Origin: Tenacibaculum finnmarkense genomovar ulcerans
GTDB taxonomy: Bacteria > Bacteroidota > Bacteroidia > Flavobacteriales > Flavobacteriaceae
DNA: 64,000 nt
Direction: 5' to 3'
Assembly (NCBI RefSeq): GCF_900239495.1
Contig: NZ_OENE01000004.1
Location: 62,001 to 126,000 of the forward strand
Below the pieces are notes generated by a model. That model made no database searches. It was not told the origin of the DNA and saw only the letters and a list, made by a program, of their open reading frames with translations. How positions within the stretch are numbered: the first letter of the stretch is position 1; the number at the start of each line of letters is the position of its first letter. Shown piece by piece: positions 1 to 8,063 of this stretch. The translations under genes were made by a program, and so were the position numbers.

Positions 1-2
1 CA

Positions 3-308
3 AAAGTAGAAATGACAGATGCCGATTTGGTGCAATTAATGTGTGCTTTTCGTTTGTTAGACCAAGATATTGAACTGTCAATGTCAACAAGAGAAAGTGA
101 AGTTTTTAGAAATAATATCGTAAATTTAGGGACAACTTCTATCAGTGCAGAATCAAAAACAAATCCTGGAGGATATGCCGTAGCGCCACAATCATTAGAG
201 CAGTTTGAGATTTCAGATGAAAGAAGTACCGAAGAAGTAGTGAAAATGCTGAAAAGTCAAGGTTTAGAAGTGGTTTGGAAAGACTGGGAGCATTTTGAAT
301 CTGTATAA
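3..308 (+). CDS. thiH: ThiH C-terminal fragment (2-iminoacetate synthase), cut by the window edge
   Basis: The reading frame is open from the first bases of the window, so only the last ~102 residues are visible; the methionine at base 12 is internal. The residues seen (SMSTRES, NLGTTSISAESKTNPGGY, the acidic/aromatic tail ending WKDWEHFESV) match the C-terminal end of ThiH, the radical-SAM tyrosine lyase that makes dehydroglycine for the thiazole ring of thiamine. The iron-sulfur CxxxCxxC motif lies outside the window. The next gene, a ThiF/MoeB-type activating enzyme, follows after 34 bases, which supports a thiamine operon. Identification is by recall of the family C-terminus; quite sure. 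Confidence 0.88.
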   Translation, partial: KVEMTDADLVQLMCAFRLLDQDIELSMSTRESEVFRNNIVNLGTTSISAESKTNPGGYAVAPQSLEQFEISDERSTEEVVKMLKSQGLEVVWKDWEHFESV

Positions 309-342
309 TTTATGTGATTTAATTTATATCTAAAAAAAGAAA

Positions 343-1398
343 ATGAGCTTATCAAAAGAAGAAAAAAAACAATATAACCGTCATCTTATTTTAGATAAAA
401 TAGGTTCAGTTGGGCAGTTAAAACTTAAAAATTCAAAAGTTTTAGTAATAGGTGCTGGCGGATTAGGCTGTCCGGTATTGCAATATTTAACCGCCGCAGG
501 TGTTGGTACAATTGGGATTATTGATGATGATAACGTTTCGCAAAGTAATTTACAGCGTCAAATTTTATATACTGTTGATGATATTGGAGTTTCAAAAGCC
601 GAAACTGCCAAAAATCGATTATCAAAGTTAAATCCGTTTGTGAAATTTAATGTTTATAAGGAGAAATTAACACGATTAAATGCTATTTCATTATTTGAAC
701 AATATGATGTTATTGTTGATGGGAGTGATAATTTTTCAACCCGTTATTTAAGCAACGATGCTGCTGTAATTACTCAAAAACCATTGGTTTATGGCGCAAT
801 TTTTAAGTTTGAAGGACAGGTAAGTGTCTTTAATTATAAAGGCAGTGCGAGTTACAGATGTTTGTATCCAACGCCACCAAAACCTGATGAATCGCCAAAT
901 TGTTCTCAAATTGGTGTTCTGGGTGTTTTACCAGGTATTATCGGTAGTTTTCAGGCAAATGAAGCGATTAAAATAATTTGTGAAATTGGCGATGTTTTAG
1001 CCAATAAATTATTGATGTATGATACCTTAACAATGCGTCAAATGGTTTTAGATTTTGAAAAAACGCCAGAAGGAGCTATTACAAAATTAGAAGATAATTA
1101 TGATTTTTTCTGCGGAATTATTGCTACTGAAAATGAAATAACAATCGAAGAATTACAAGTAGATTTATTAAAATATAATTTATTAGATGTTCGTGAAGAT
1201 TGGGAAAGAGAACAACATCATATTGGTGGTCAGCATATTCGTTTGGTAGAATTACCAGACCGATTAAATGAAATTGATACTAGTAAACCTGTAATTGTGT
1301 ATTGTAAATCGGGTATGCGAAGTAAAAGAGCGATTTCTTTTTTAGAAGATTCCTTAAAAGAGGCTATTTTAATAAATCTTAAAAATGGTTTAAATTAA
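343..1398 (+). CDS. thiF: ThiF/MoeB-family adenylyltransferase with C-terminal rhodanese domain
   Basis: E1-like enzyme that adenylates the C-terminal glycine of a sulfur-carrier protein (ThiS or MoaD type). The nucleotide-binding loop GAGGLG is at residues 37-42, the SNLQRQ segment at 68-73, VDGSDNF at 125-131 and the conserved cysteine (NCSQIG) at 187. A rhodanese domain follows, with active-site loop CKSGMR starting at Cys321, so sulfur transfer and carrier activation are fused, as in many MoeB/ThiF homologues. The CxxC zinc pairs of E. coli MoeB/ThiF are incomplete: only one cysteine (SYRC, Cys173) is left of the first pair and I see no second pair. Being directly after thiH, ThiS activation is the likelier role; MoeB function is not excluded. 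Confidence 0.85.
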   Translation: MSLSKEEKKQYNRHLILDKIGSVGQLKLKNSKVLVIGAGGLGCPVLQYLTAAGVGTIGIIDDDNVSQSNLQRQILYTVDDIGVSKAETAKNRLSKLNPFVKFNVYKEKLTRLNAISLFEQYDVIVDGSDNFSTRYLSNDAAVITQKPLVYGAIFKFEGQVSVFNYKGSASYRCLYPTPPKPDESPNCSQIGVLGVLPGIIGSFQANEAIKIICEIGDVLANKLLMYDTLTMRQMVLDFEKTPEGAITKLEDNYDFFCGIIATENEITIEELQVDLLKYNLLDVREDWEREQHHIGGQHIRLVELPDRLNEIDTSKPVIVYCKSGMRSKRAISFLEDSLKEAILINLKNGLN

Positions 1399-1402
1399 AA
1401 AA

Positions 1403-1444
1403 TTAACACGTATTTACTTTATGAAAAAGATAAATACGTGTTAA
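1403..1444 (+). terminator. 14-bp perfect hairpin after the thi operon
   Basis: TTAACACGTATTTA (1403-1416) pairs perfectly with 1431-1444 around a 14-base loop, five bases after the thiF stop. There is no real T-run after the stem on the plus strand, so calling it a terminator rests on position and stem strength. It forms the left boundary of the retron cassette. Confidence 0.5.
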
Positions 1445-1511
1445 AAACAACAAATAGATGATTATTTTCTAAAATATTTATATATTTAAAGTCTTAAAAA
1501 AAAATTAAGCC

Positions 1512-4500
1512 TTGAAATTAATCAAACAAAAGAAATTATATTTTTCAGATGAAAAATCAGACAAAGTTTATGAAGTTGACCTATGTGAAAGTCAAGATTT
1601 ATTTATAGTAAACTTTAGATATGGTAGAAGAGGCACGAGTTTAAGAGAAGGAACAAAAACTGTTTTTCCTGTATCTTATGAAGAAGCCGAGAAAATCTTC
1701 AATAAATTAGTCGGAAGTAAAGAAAAGAAAGGATATTCAGAAGAAATTCAAGTAACAACTCAAGAAGTTGAAAATCCGAAGAAAGAAGAAAAAAGTACTA
1801 CACGAAAAGATACTATTTTAAAGTATCTAAATCAAGCTTTAAAAGGAACTTATACCCGAAATTGGAAAGTATCTAGAATTATAAATAGAGTTGGTGTTTT
1901 AAAAATAAAAGAAGCAATACCATTAATAGCTCAATTTATTCATTCATCAGATAAATTTGAACAGTACAATGCGTTATCGGTATTAATTGATTTTAATGAA
2001 TCAAATTATGTTGAAGATGCAATTAAAATCTTCAAAAAAGATACTTTTAATACTATTGGAGCTAGAATTTCCGTAGCTTATATTTTAAAGTATGGAAATG
2101 CTACAAATATAAAAATAGTACAAAACGAAGTTGCAAAGCATATTACAAAATCTGAAATAGATTCTTTAGCAACACAGTTTTTAGGAGAAGGAAGTAAAAA
2201 CTCAATGTTATTGTTTTACGCGTATATTCATTCCTATAATAATGATGTGGAGAGAGCTACTTTATTTGATATAATAGCGAAAATTCCTTTAAAAGTAAAC
2301 ACTTTTAAATCTGTACGTTATATTTATAGAGCGGCTTATGCTATAAATGATATTCAATTTTTTGCCTTAGTATCTAAACGAATTGCTATTAGTAACGCTA
2401 CTTACAGTTCTGATTATCCAAATATAGATGATGAATATAATTGGGTAGAAGCATCCGTAGAAAAGAAAAAACCAAATCCAAGAATTGCTTTTTCAGGAAA
2501 AACTAAAAACTATTTTAATAAAAATACCTATCAGAAAATATATACCTTAAGTACAGAGAATCAACAAGGGTATATTGCATGTGCTAAAGAGATATTATGT
2601 TCTTTAAATGATCAGATAGATGTAGCTCCTGAAAATACAGTTAGTGAGTGGGTTTATAATCAGGAAACTGGTTATGAATTAGAAAAAAGACAGTATCCGA
2701 AATACCATCAATTTTTAGCTTTGATGTATATTTTATATGGAAATTCAACAAGGTTTAAATGTATCGGTAATAAATGGTTTTATATTGATGAACTTACCGA
2801 TAATACTATAAGAGAAGATATTCTTCCAACTGTTTGGAATGAAAAACCATCCGAAGTATTATATATTCTTGCCAATGCAAAAAGTAGTATTGCTGTTGAT
2901 TTTTCGTTAAAAATTATAAAAGAAAATCCACATTTTTTAGAAAATTTATCCGAAGAAATATTAGCAAAATTAATACGACATTATCATCCGAAGGTATTAG
3001 ATTTAATAGCTGAGGTTTTAGAACAAAAATATGCAACAACACAAGCGTCTGAAGATATTTTATTGATTTTAGTATCCTCAAAAAATAAAAAAGCTGTTGA
3101 ATTAGGAATAAAATGGTTGGGTAAATATGAAGCTTCGTATTTATCAAGTACTTCTTTAGTAACAAAATTATTACTTACTGATGAGGTTTTAGTTATTGAT
3201 TATTTAAGTAATTTGTATCAAAATAGAGTAGCGTATAATACGCCGATATTTATAGATGATTTAATAACATTGTTTGATGAATCATCTAATTATACTGCTG
3301 ATTTTTTAATTTCGGTTAATAATTTAATCGGAAATACATTTTTTGGAAAATTATTAAGTGCTACATCTGCTCAATATATTGTCAGTTTATCGGCTTCAAG
3401 TTCTGTAACAAATCAGTTATTTGCAATCAATTTAGCAAAACATAATACTACATCTGTTTACGAACTTTTTAAAGATACTTATAAAGAATATATTACTTCA
3501 GATGAAGCGGTTTTAAGAACTGCAGGTATTGAACTTTTAGCATATTTTCCTGATGAATTTTTATTAGAAAATAAACAAGATATTATTCGTTTTTGTTTTT
3601 CAGAACATGAAGCCGTTAGAAAAGCAATACAACCAACAATTCGTAAATTAATTCATTTAGATGAAGAATTTAAAGAGTATTTACGTAAAAAATTACTAGC
3701 TTCTTTAACAGAAGATGAAACGTATGAGGGTTTACATCAAAATTGTTTTAATATTTTAATACAATTTTACGGAACTCAAAAAGAGGTAGTATCCGAAGAA
3801 GAAATAATAGCATTAATTTTATCAAAACATGAATTTGCACAGAAGTTAGGAACGCCACTTTTTGAAAGAAGAGTAGACATGAATAATTTAAAAATGTCTG
3901 AATTAGTACGTTTAGCACATAGTGATGTGTTTTCTGTGAGAACACAATTACATGATTATTTCAAAAATAACGTAGCCAGAGTAAATTACGAATTAGAAGA
4001 AGCATTGCCTATTTTTAATACGAATTGGCAAGATGTTATCGATTGGGCTGATGCTTATTTTAGAACTCATATTAAACCTAAAAATTGGACAGTCGCATTA
4101 CTATTATATGTATGTGATCATATAAAAGACCAAGTACAGCATTTAGGTAGAAGCCTAATTACAACGCATTTTTCAGAAGAAAAAGGATTGCCGTTACTTG
4201 TTAGTTTACAAGAACATCCAACGAAAAGTATGCAGTTTTTTGTGACTAATTATTTAGAAGGATATGCTTCGGATAATATAAAAGTTATCTTACAATTAGA
4301 AGATTATTTTAAAACAACCTTGTTTTATATAAATACTAACAGAGCTACAAAAACAAGAGTGTATTCTTTTTTAGAAAATCAATCGAAAAAATATAAAGAA
4401 ATCGCTGTAATGACCGTAAGAGTTTTAACAGCTATTTTAGATACAAAAACAGCCATTGATAAAGATAAAATTATAGATATTTTAATCATTATTTCTGAAA

Positions 4501-4538
4501 TATATACAGATGTAGAAATACCGTTATTAATTAAATAA
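1512..4538 (+). CDS. Retron-associated WGR-domain protein with ARM/HEAT-like repeats (type XIII-like partner)
   Basis: A 1008-residue protein starting at a TTG codon; no in-frame ATG lies upstream and the WGR domain begins at once. Residues ~5-75 form a WGR domain (FRYGRRG at 35-41, so the signature tryptophan is a tyrosine) followed by the usual EAEKIFNKLV helix. The rest is a very long run of amphipathic helices with no catalytic motif that I can see, resembling ARM/HEAT repeats and the E. coli MolR architecture. WGR domains often bind nucleic acid or proteins, and helical repeats are scaffolds. The stop is 14 bases before the SWIM gene, and the retron RNA and RT follow, so it is probably the large accessory or effector subunit of the retron. 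The enzymatic activity, if any, is unknown. Confidence 0.8.
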   Translation: MKLIKQKKLYFSDEKSDKVYEVDLCESQDLFIVNFRYGRRGTSLREGTKTVFPVSYEEAEKIFNKLVGSKEKKGYSEEIQVTTQEVENPKKEEKSTTRKDTILKYLNQALKGTYTRNWKVSRIINRVGVLKIKEAIPLIAQFIHSSDKFEQYNALSVLIDFNESNYVEDAIKIFKKDTFNTIGARISVAYILKYGNATNIKIVQNEVAKHITKSEIDSLATQFLGEGSKNSMLLFYAYIHSYNNDVERATLFDIIAKIPLKVNTFKSVRYIYRAAYAINDIQFFALVSKRIAISNATYSSDYPNIDDEYNWVEASVEKKKPNPRIAFSGKTKNYFNKNTYQKIYTLSTENQQGYIACAKEILCSLNDQIDVAPENTVSEWVYNQETGYELEKRQYPKYHQFLALMYILYGNSTRFKCIGNKWFYIDELTDNTIREDILPTVWNEKPSEVLYILANAKSSIAVDFSLKIIKENPHFLENLSEEILAKLIRHYHPKVLDLIAEVLEQKYATTQASEDILLILVSSKNKKAVELGIKWLGKYEASYLSSTSLVTKLLLTDEVLVIDYLSNLYQNRVAYNTPIFIDDLITLFDESSNYTADFLISVNNLIGNTFFGKLLSATSAQYIVSLSASSSVTNQLFAINLAKHNTTSVYELFKDTYKEYITSDEAVLRTAGIELLAYFPDEFLLENKQDIIRFCFSEHEAVRKAIQPTIRKLIHLDEEFKEYLRKKLLASLTEDETYEGLHQNCFNILIQFYGTQKEVVSEEEIIALILSKHEFAQKLGTPLFERRVDMNNLKMSELVRLAHSDVFSVRTQLHDYFKNNVARVNYELEEALPIFNTNWQDVIDWADAYFRTHIKPKNWTVALLLYVCDHIKDQVQHLGRSLITTHFSEEKGLPLLVSLQEHPTKSMQFFVTNYLEGYASDNIKVILQLEDYFKTTLFYINTNRATKTRVYSFLENQSKKYKEIAVMTVRVLTAILDTKTAIDKDKIIDILIIISEIYTDVEIPLLIK

Positions 4539-4552
4539 GCGTAAGAAAAAGA

Positions 4553-6184
4553 ATGAAGTTTAATTTTAAATATAGTGGCAATAGTACTGTTAATAACGGA
4601 ATTGCATCTACAGGCGTAAGTTTTGCACCAGATGTATTAAGAGAACCTACGTATTTTGTAGGAAGCCTAGATAAGAAAATTCCTTTTAGAGAAGCTATTT
4701 CAGCCTTACATCATGTAGTAATTGCCGATTTTAATTTTCAACCTAAAGATAATACTGAATATTTAGCTTGGTTAAAAGGTCAGGAAGAAGTATGGATTGC
4801 AGATGCAACAGCAGAATTATCTGGGCTAAAAGAAGAGGTTAGAGAAGTTCAAGAAAAATTAAAAAAATTACGTTCAAAAAGAGAAGAAATTACAAAGCCT
4901 TTTTATGATGCGCAACGAAAATATTTTAATTATTTATATAAACGAGATTATGCTGCTTGGTTTGTTTTAGATCCTGTTATTACAGTACATCCAGATCAAG
5001 TATTTTTTGAATGTTTTAGTCAAGATGAATCTGTTTACGGGAAATTATCTTGTGGTTACGATGTCTTTAAAAATATAAATGAGTTTAAATGTGGAACAAC
5101 CAACATTGATTATTCTAAGGCGTTATATAATGAGTTTCAAAAAATAAGAACTTATAAAGAAACCGAATTTAAAGTTGATCCGAAGGGTTTTGATGTAAAA
5201 ACAACAGGAGAAGACACCTACAGAGAAGTAAAAATTGATTTGCCTGATAGTTGGGTTCGTGGTTTTTTACAAGTAAGTAGTGCCATGACAAGCGATAAAG
5301 TATCTTTTGATTTGCATCCTGTGGATATTGCTAATTTTATATCCGTATTAAAAAGACACAAAGAGAAGAAAGGACCAAGGGCGATAAAATATATTTTAAA
5401 ACCTGGTAAACCTATTATTGCTGTTTTTGAACCTTGGAATATTGAAGTAGCTTGTTTACAATCTATATATGAAGGTGATCAAGAAAAGGAAATAAGAGTT
5501 TGGGGAAGAAGAAGAATAACACTTTTAGAACGATTACTGCCAGTTACTACTAAATTTACAGTTCATTTATTAGGTAGCGGTATGCCTTCTTTTTATATCG
5601 CACATTTGGCAAATGATATGTATTTTACATTAGGATTATCTGGATGGACAGCCAATGATTGGACGCAGACAACTAATTTAGATTTGCTTTCGCCAAGAGG
5701 ACAAGTTCCTGCTACAACCATGCAAACTATTTATTTGGAATTGCGAAAAGATTGGTTAAATACTCCTACTAATTTAGCGAATAATTTAGGATTAGATAAA
5801 ACAATTGTAACGCAATCGTTACAAACTTTTGCACAAGCAGGAAAAGTAGTGTACGATTTAAAGAATAATGTATATCGAATTCGGGAATTAAAAAAAGATG
5901 GAATCGATTTAGATAGCTTACGTTTTTCTAATGAAATTGATAAAACAGCCTATGAATTGATGGAATCAGGCGCTGTTGAAAACTTAAAAACAACTATTGA
6001 TGGCAATAATATAACGATAAATGCGACAGTAAGTAATAATTATAAGACAAGTGTACTTATTAACAACGACCTTCAAATTGTTGATGCTAAGTGTGTTTGC
6101 AGTTATTATCATCAAAATAAAATGACAAAAGGACCTTGTGAACATATTTTAGCCACAAGAATTGCTTTTGATAAAAAAAATTAA
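4553..6184 (+). CDS. Retron-associated winged-helix/SWIM zinc-finger protein
   Basis: 543 residues. A coiled-coil stretch lies at ~88-118 (LSGLKEEVREVQEKLKKLRSK). A winged-helix-like segment runs from ~382 to 447 (NLANNLGLDKTIVTQSLQTF followed by a YRIREL wing). A C-terminal SWIM zinc finger has ligands Cys514, Cys516, Cys529 and His531 (CxC...CxH). All four ligands are present, so the finger looks functional. SWIM fingers bind DNA or protein partners. The gene sits 14 bases after the WGR/repeat gene and its stop is just upstream of the retron RNA, an order that fits the retron group described as having ARM and winged-helix-SWIM partners (recalled from published classifications). Likely role: recognition of the msDNA/RT complex or of the invader trigger; this is inference. 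Confidence 0.8.
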   Translation: MKFNFKYSGNSTVNNGIASTGVSFAPDVLREPTYFVGSLDKKIPFREAISALHHVVIADFNFQPKDNTEYLAWLKGQEEVWIADATAELSGLKEEVREVQEKLKKLRSKREEITKPFYDAQRKYFNYLYKRDYAAWFVLDPVITVHPDQVFFECFSQDESVYGKLSCGYDVFKNINEFKCGTTNIDYSKALYNEFQKIRTYKETEFKVDPKGFDVKTTGEDTYREVKIDLPDSWVRGFLQVSSAMTSDKVSFDLHPVDIANFISVLKRHKEKKGPRAIKYILKPGKPIIAVFEPWNIEVACLQSIYEGDQEKEIRVWGRRRITLLERLLPVTTKFTVHLLGSGMPSFYIAHLANDMYFTLGLSGWTANDWTQTTNLDLLSPRGQVPATTMQTIYLELRKDWLNTPTNLANNLGLDKTIVTQSLQTFAQAGKVVYDLKNNVYRIRELKKDGIDLDSLRFSNEIDKTAYELMESGAVENLKTTIDGNNITINATVSNNYKTSVLINNDLQIVDAKCVCSYYHQNKMTKGPCEHILATRIAFDKKN

Positions 6185-6192
6185 TATATTTA
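6162..6192 (+). promoter_or_regulatory. Candidate promoter for the retron RNA inside the end of the SWIM gene
   Basis: TTG at 6162-6164, then 20 bases, then TATATTTA at 6185-6192. This fits the Bacteroidota pattern (TTG/TTTG, ~19-20 nt, TAnnTTTG) with one deviation at the last base. Starting about 7 nt after the -7 element would place the RNA 5' end near 6199, the first base of a1. Confidence 0.4.
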
Positions 6193-6198
6193 AACCTT

Positions 6199-6433
6199 GG
6201 TAGTAATAAGATAACAACCTTGCAATTTGATTGGTGTATCGCCAATCTAGCTTACAGACACCCAACGCGTCACTGACTCGAACTTAACTTGTGAAATAGG
6301 TACTATAATGCCATTTCCGGTTAAACTTCTTCGAAGTGAAATAGCACTATAGTACCTATTTCACTGGAGTTGTTCAATTCAGTCTTTAGAATTGTACGAA
6401 GGGAAAAAATAAAATATACATCTTATTGCTACC
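6199..6433 (+). ncRNA. Retron msr-msd non-coding RNA
   Basis: The 263-base gap before the RT contains a retron RNA. Ends: a1 (6199-6212) pairs with a2 (6420-6433) over 14 bp with one T-G wobble. msr side: a hairpin at 6229-6247 (GATTGG/CCAATC with a 7-base loop) and only weak structure from there to 6290. msd side: GTGAAATAGGTACTATA at 6291-6307 pairs perfectly over 17 bp with 6348-6364; the stem continues inwards through 6309-6311/6344-6346 and 6313-6317/6338-6342, to a terminal stem 6325-6329/6333-6337. A second small hairpin lies at 6372-6397 (CAATTC/GAATTG core). a2 ends 14 bases before the RT ATG. The branching G is not certain; G6210 and G6222 are candidates. Folding was done by eye. 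Confidence 0.82.
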
Positions 6434-6446
6434 TCTTTTTTGTTTT

Positions 6447-7985
6447 ATGGATAATTCAGCTACGAGAAAACAAGAGATTTACGACAAAATTAAAGAATCA
6501 TCAAAACATGAATTTATTCTTTCAGAAATGAAACGATTAGGTTTTTGGGGAGATGATAAAGTAAATTTCGAAAAAGTAAACGCCTTTTTAAAAGAAGAAA
6601 ATGCCCTATCGGGTGATTTATCAAAACTTGTAAAAAAGGAAAGATTAATAAAAGATACCGATGCTTTTATCGCCAATAAACACAAAGAGCGAAAGAAGTT
6701 ATCAAAAGAAAAACAAAAAGAAACTAAGCTTAAAAGAGAGCAAATCCGTAAGGAAAAAGCCGAAAAATGGCAGCAAACTAAAAAAGAAGATATTACTTAT
6801 TTAGGTGCTGGTTATTCTCATCAGTTAAACGATACTCAAATAGATGAGGTAAGACTCAAAGAAGCTGGTTTACCAATTTATCATTCGGTAAAAGATTTAG
6901 CTGAGGCTATGAAAATAACGGTAAATGAACTTCGGTTTTTAGCTTTTTCAAGAAAAAACTCACAAATTGAACACTACAAACGTTTTAAAGTTGCTAAAAA
7001 ATCAGGCGGATATCGTTTAATTTCTGCGCCAATGCCTCGTTTGAAAAGAGCGCAACATTTTATTCTAGAAAATATTTTAAATAAAGTAATTGTTCACGAT
7101 AAGGCGCATGGTTGTGTAAAAGAACGTTCAATTGTTAGTAATGCAGCGCCTCACGTAGATAAAGCGGTTGTTATTAATCAAGATTTGAAAAACTTTTTTC
7201 CTTCGGTTACTTATAAAAGAATAAAAGGCGTTTTTAAATCTTTAGGATATTCAGAACAATTAGCAGTTATTTTTTCATTGTTATGTTCAGAATCTAAAAT
7301 TTTAGATATTTCTTTATTAGGAGAAAATTATTTTTCACAAAGAGGAGAACGTTTTTTACCACAAGGTTCGCCTTGTAGCCCTGCAATAACCAATATTTTA
7401 TGTCGTAAAATGGATTACCGATTAGATGGTTTGGCTAAAAAATATGGTTTTGCCTATTCTCGATATGTAGATGATACTACTTTTTCAGGAAATCAAGCAC
7501 AATTTAAACACATTACAGCGATATTAAAATATTCTAAAAAAATTATATCCGAAGAAAACTTTAATTTACATCCTGATAAGCTTAAAATAATGAAGCGAAA
7601 TCAACGACAGGAAGTAACAGGTATTGTGGTGAATGAAAAATTGAATATCAATAAAAAATCATTAAAACGTTTTAGAGCATTGTTATATCAAATTGAAAAA
7701 GAAGGTATCGCAGGTAAAACATGGAACGGCGGATTGAATGTTTTAGCAGAAATTGACGGATATGCCAATTATATTTATCAGGTAGATAAAGAAAAAGGTG
7801 TTAAGTATAAAAGTCAAGTAGCAGATATTTTGAAAGCACATTCTTATAAAGAAAGTCATCAAGAAAAATATGTTAAAAACACTAATGATATTCAAGGAAA
7901 TGCTGTTTCAGAATTAACTTCTAAAGTAGAAAGTAAAGAAGATTTGGGGATTTTAAAAAAAATAAGTTCTTTATTTAAAAAATAA
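6447..7985 (+). CDS. Retron reverse transcriptase (type XIII-like)
   Basis: 512 residues from the ATG at 6447. An in-frame TTG at 6426 would lie inside a2 of the retron RNA, so the ATG is preferred. Retron-specific marks are all present: NAAPH (NAxxH motif) at 232-236, QGSP at 306-309, catalytic YVDD at 340-343, and VTG at 390-392 in the region that recognises the msr. The first ~135 residues are an extension, with a highly basic helical stretch at ~80-112 (KERKK...REQIRKEKAEK); this makes the protein longer than the classical ~320-residue retron RTs. The enzyme makes msDNA primed from the 2'-OH of a guanosine in its own RNA. The gene is last in the WGR-SWIM-RNA-RT cassette and is followed by a strong hairpin. 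Confidence 0.92.
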   Translation: MDNSATRKQEIYDKIKESSKHEFILSEMKRLGFWGDDKVNFEKVNAFLKEENALSGDLSKLVKKERLIKDTDAFIANKHKERKKLSKEKQKETKLKREQIRKEKAEKWQQTKKEDITYLGAGYSHQLNDTQIDEVRLKEAGLPIYHSVKDLAEAMKITVNELRFLAFSRKNSQIEHYKRFKVAKKSGGYRLISAPMPRLKRAQHFILENILNKVIVHDKAHGCVKERSIVSNAAPHVDKAVVINQDLKNFFPSVTYKRIKGVFKSLGYSEQLAVIFSLLCSESKILDISLLGENYFSQRGERFLPQGSPCSPAITNILCRKMDYRLDGLAKKYGFAYSRYVDDTTFSGNQAQFKHITAILKYSKKIISEENFNLHPDKLKIMKRNQRQEVTGIVVNEKLNINKKSLKRFRALLYQIEKEGIAGKTWNGGLNVLAEIDGYANYIYQVDKEKGVKYKSQVADILKAHSYKESHQEKYVKNTNDIQGNAVSELTSKVESKEDLGILKKISSLFKK

Positions 7986-8002
7986 ATATTTCATCAAAAA
8001 AA

Positions 8003-8044
8003 GCGTTTTCTTATTATTTATCTGATAAATTAATAAGAAAACGC
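8003..8044. terminator. Terminator hairpin between the RT and SDR genes
   Basis: GCGTTTTCTTATTA (8003-8016) pairs perfectly with 8031-8044, and TTTATC/GATAAA can extend the stem inwards. It lies between two convergent genes, so it can stop transcription from both. It is the right boundary of the retron cassette. Confidence 0.7.
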
Positions 8045-8063
8045 CTATTAAAAATTATCTAAA

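Noticed and set aside
6426..6446. In-frame TTG as the start of the retron RT (seven more residues)
   Set aside because: It lies inside the a2 arm of the retron RNA, would be hidden in the a1/a2 duplex, and the added residues are hydrophobic and unlike the protein; the ATG at 6447 fits better.
1512..8044. Group II intron or DGR as explanation of the RT
   Set aside because: No maturase/HNH domains, no intron domain V hairpin, no TR/VR pair; NAxxH, VTG and the a1/a2 RNA fit a retron instead.
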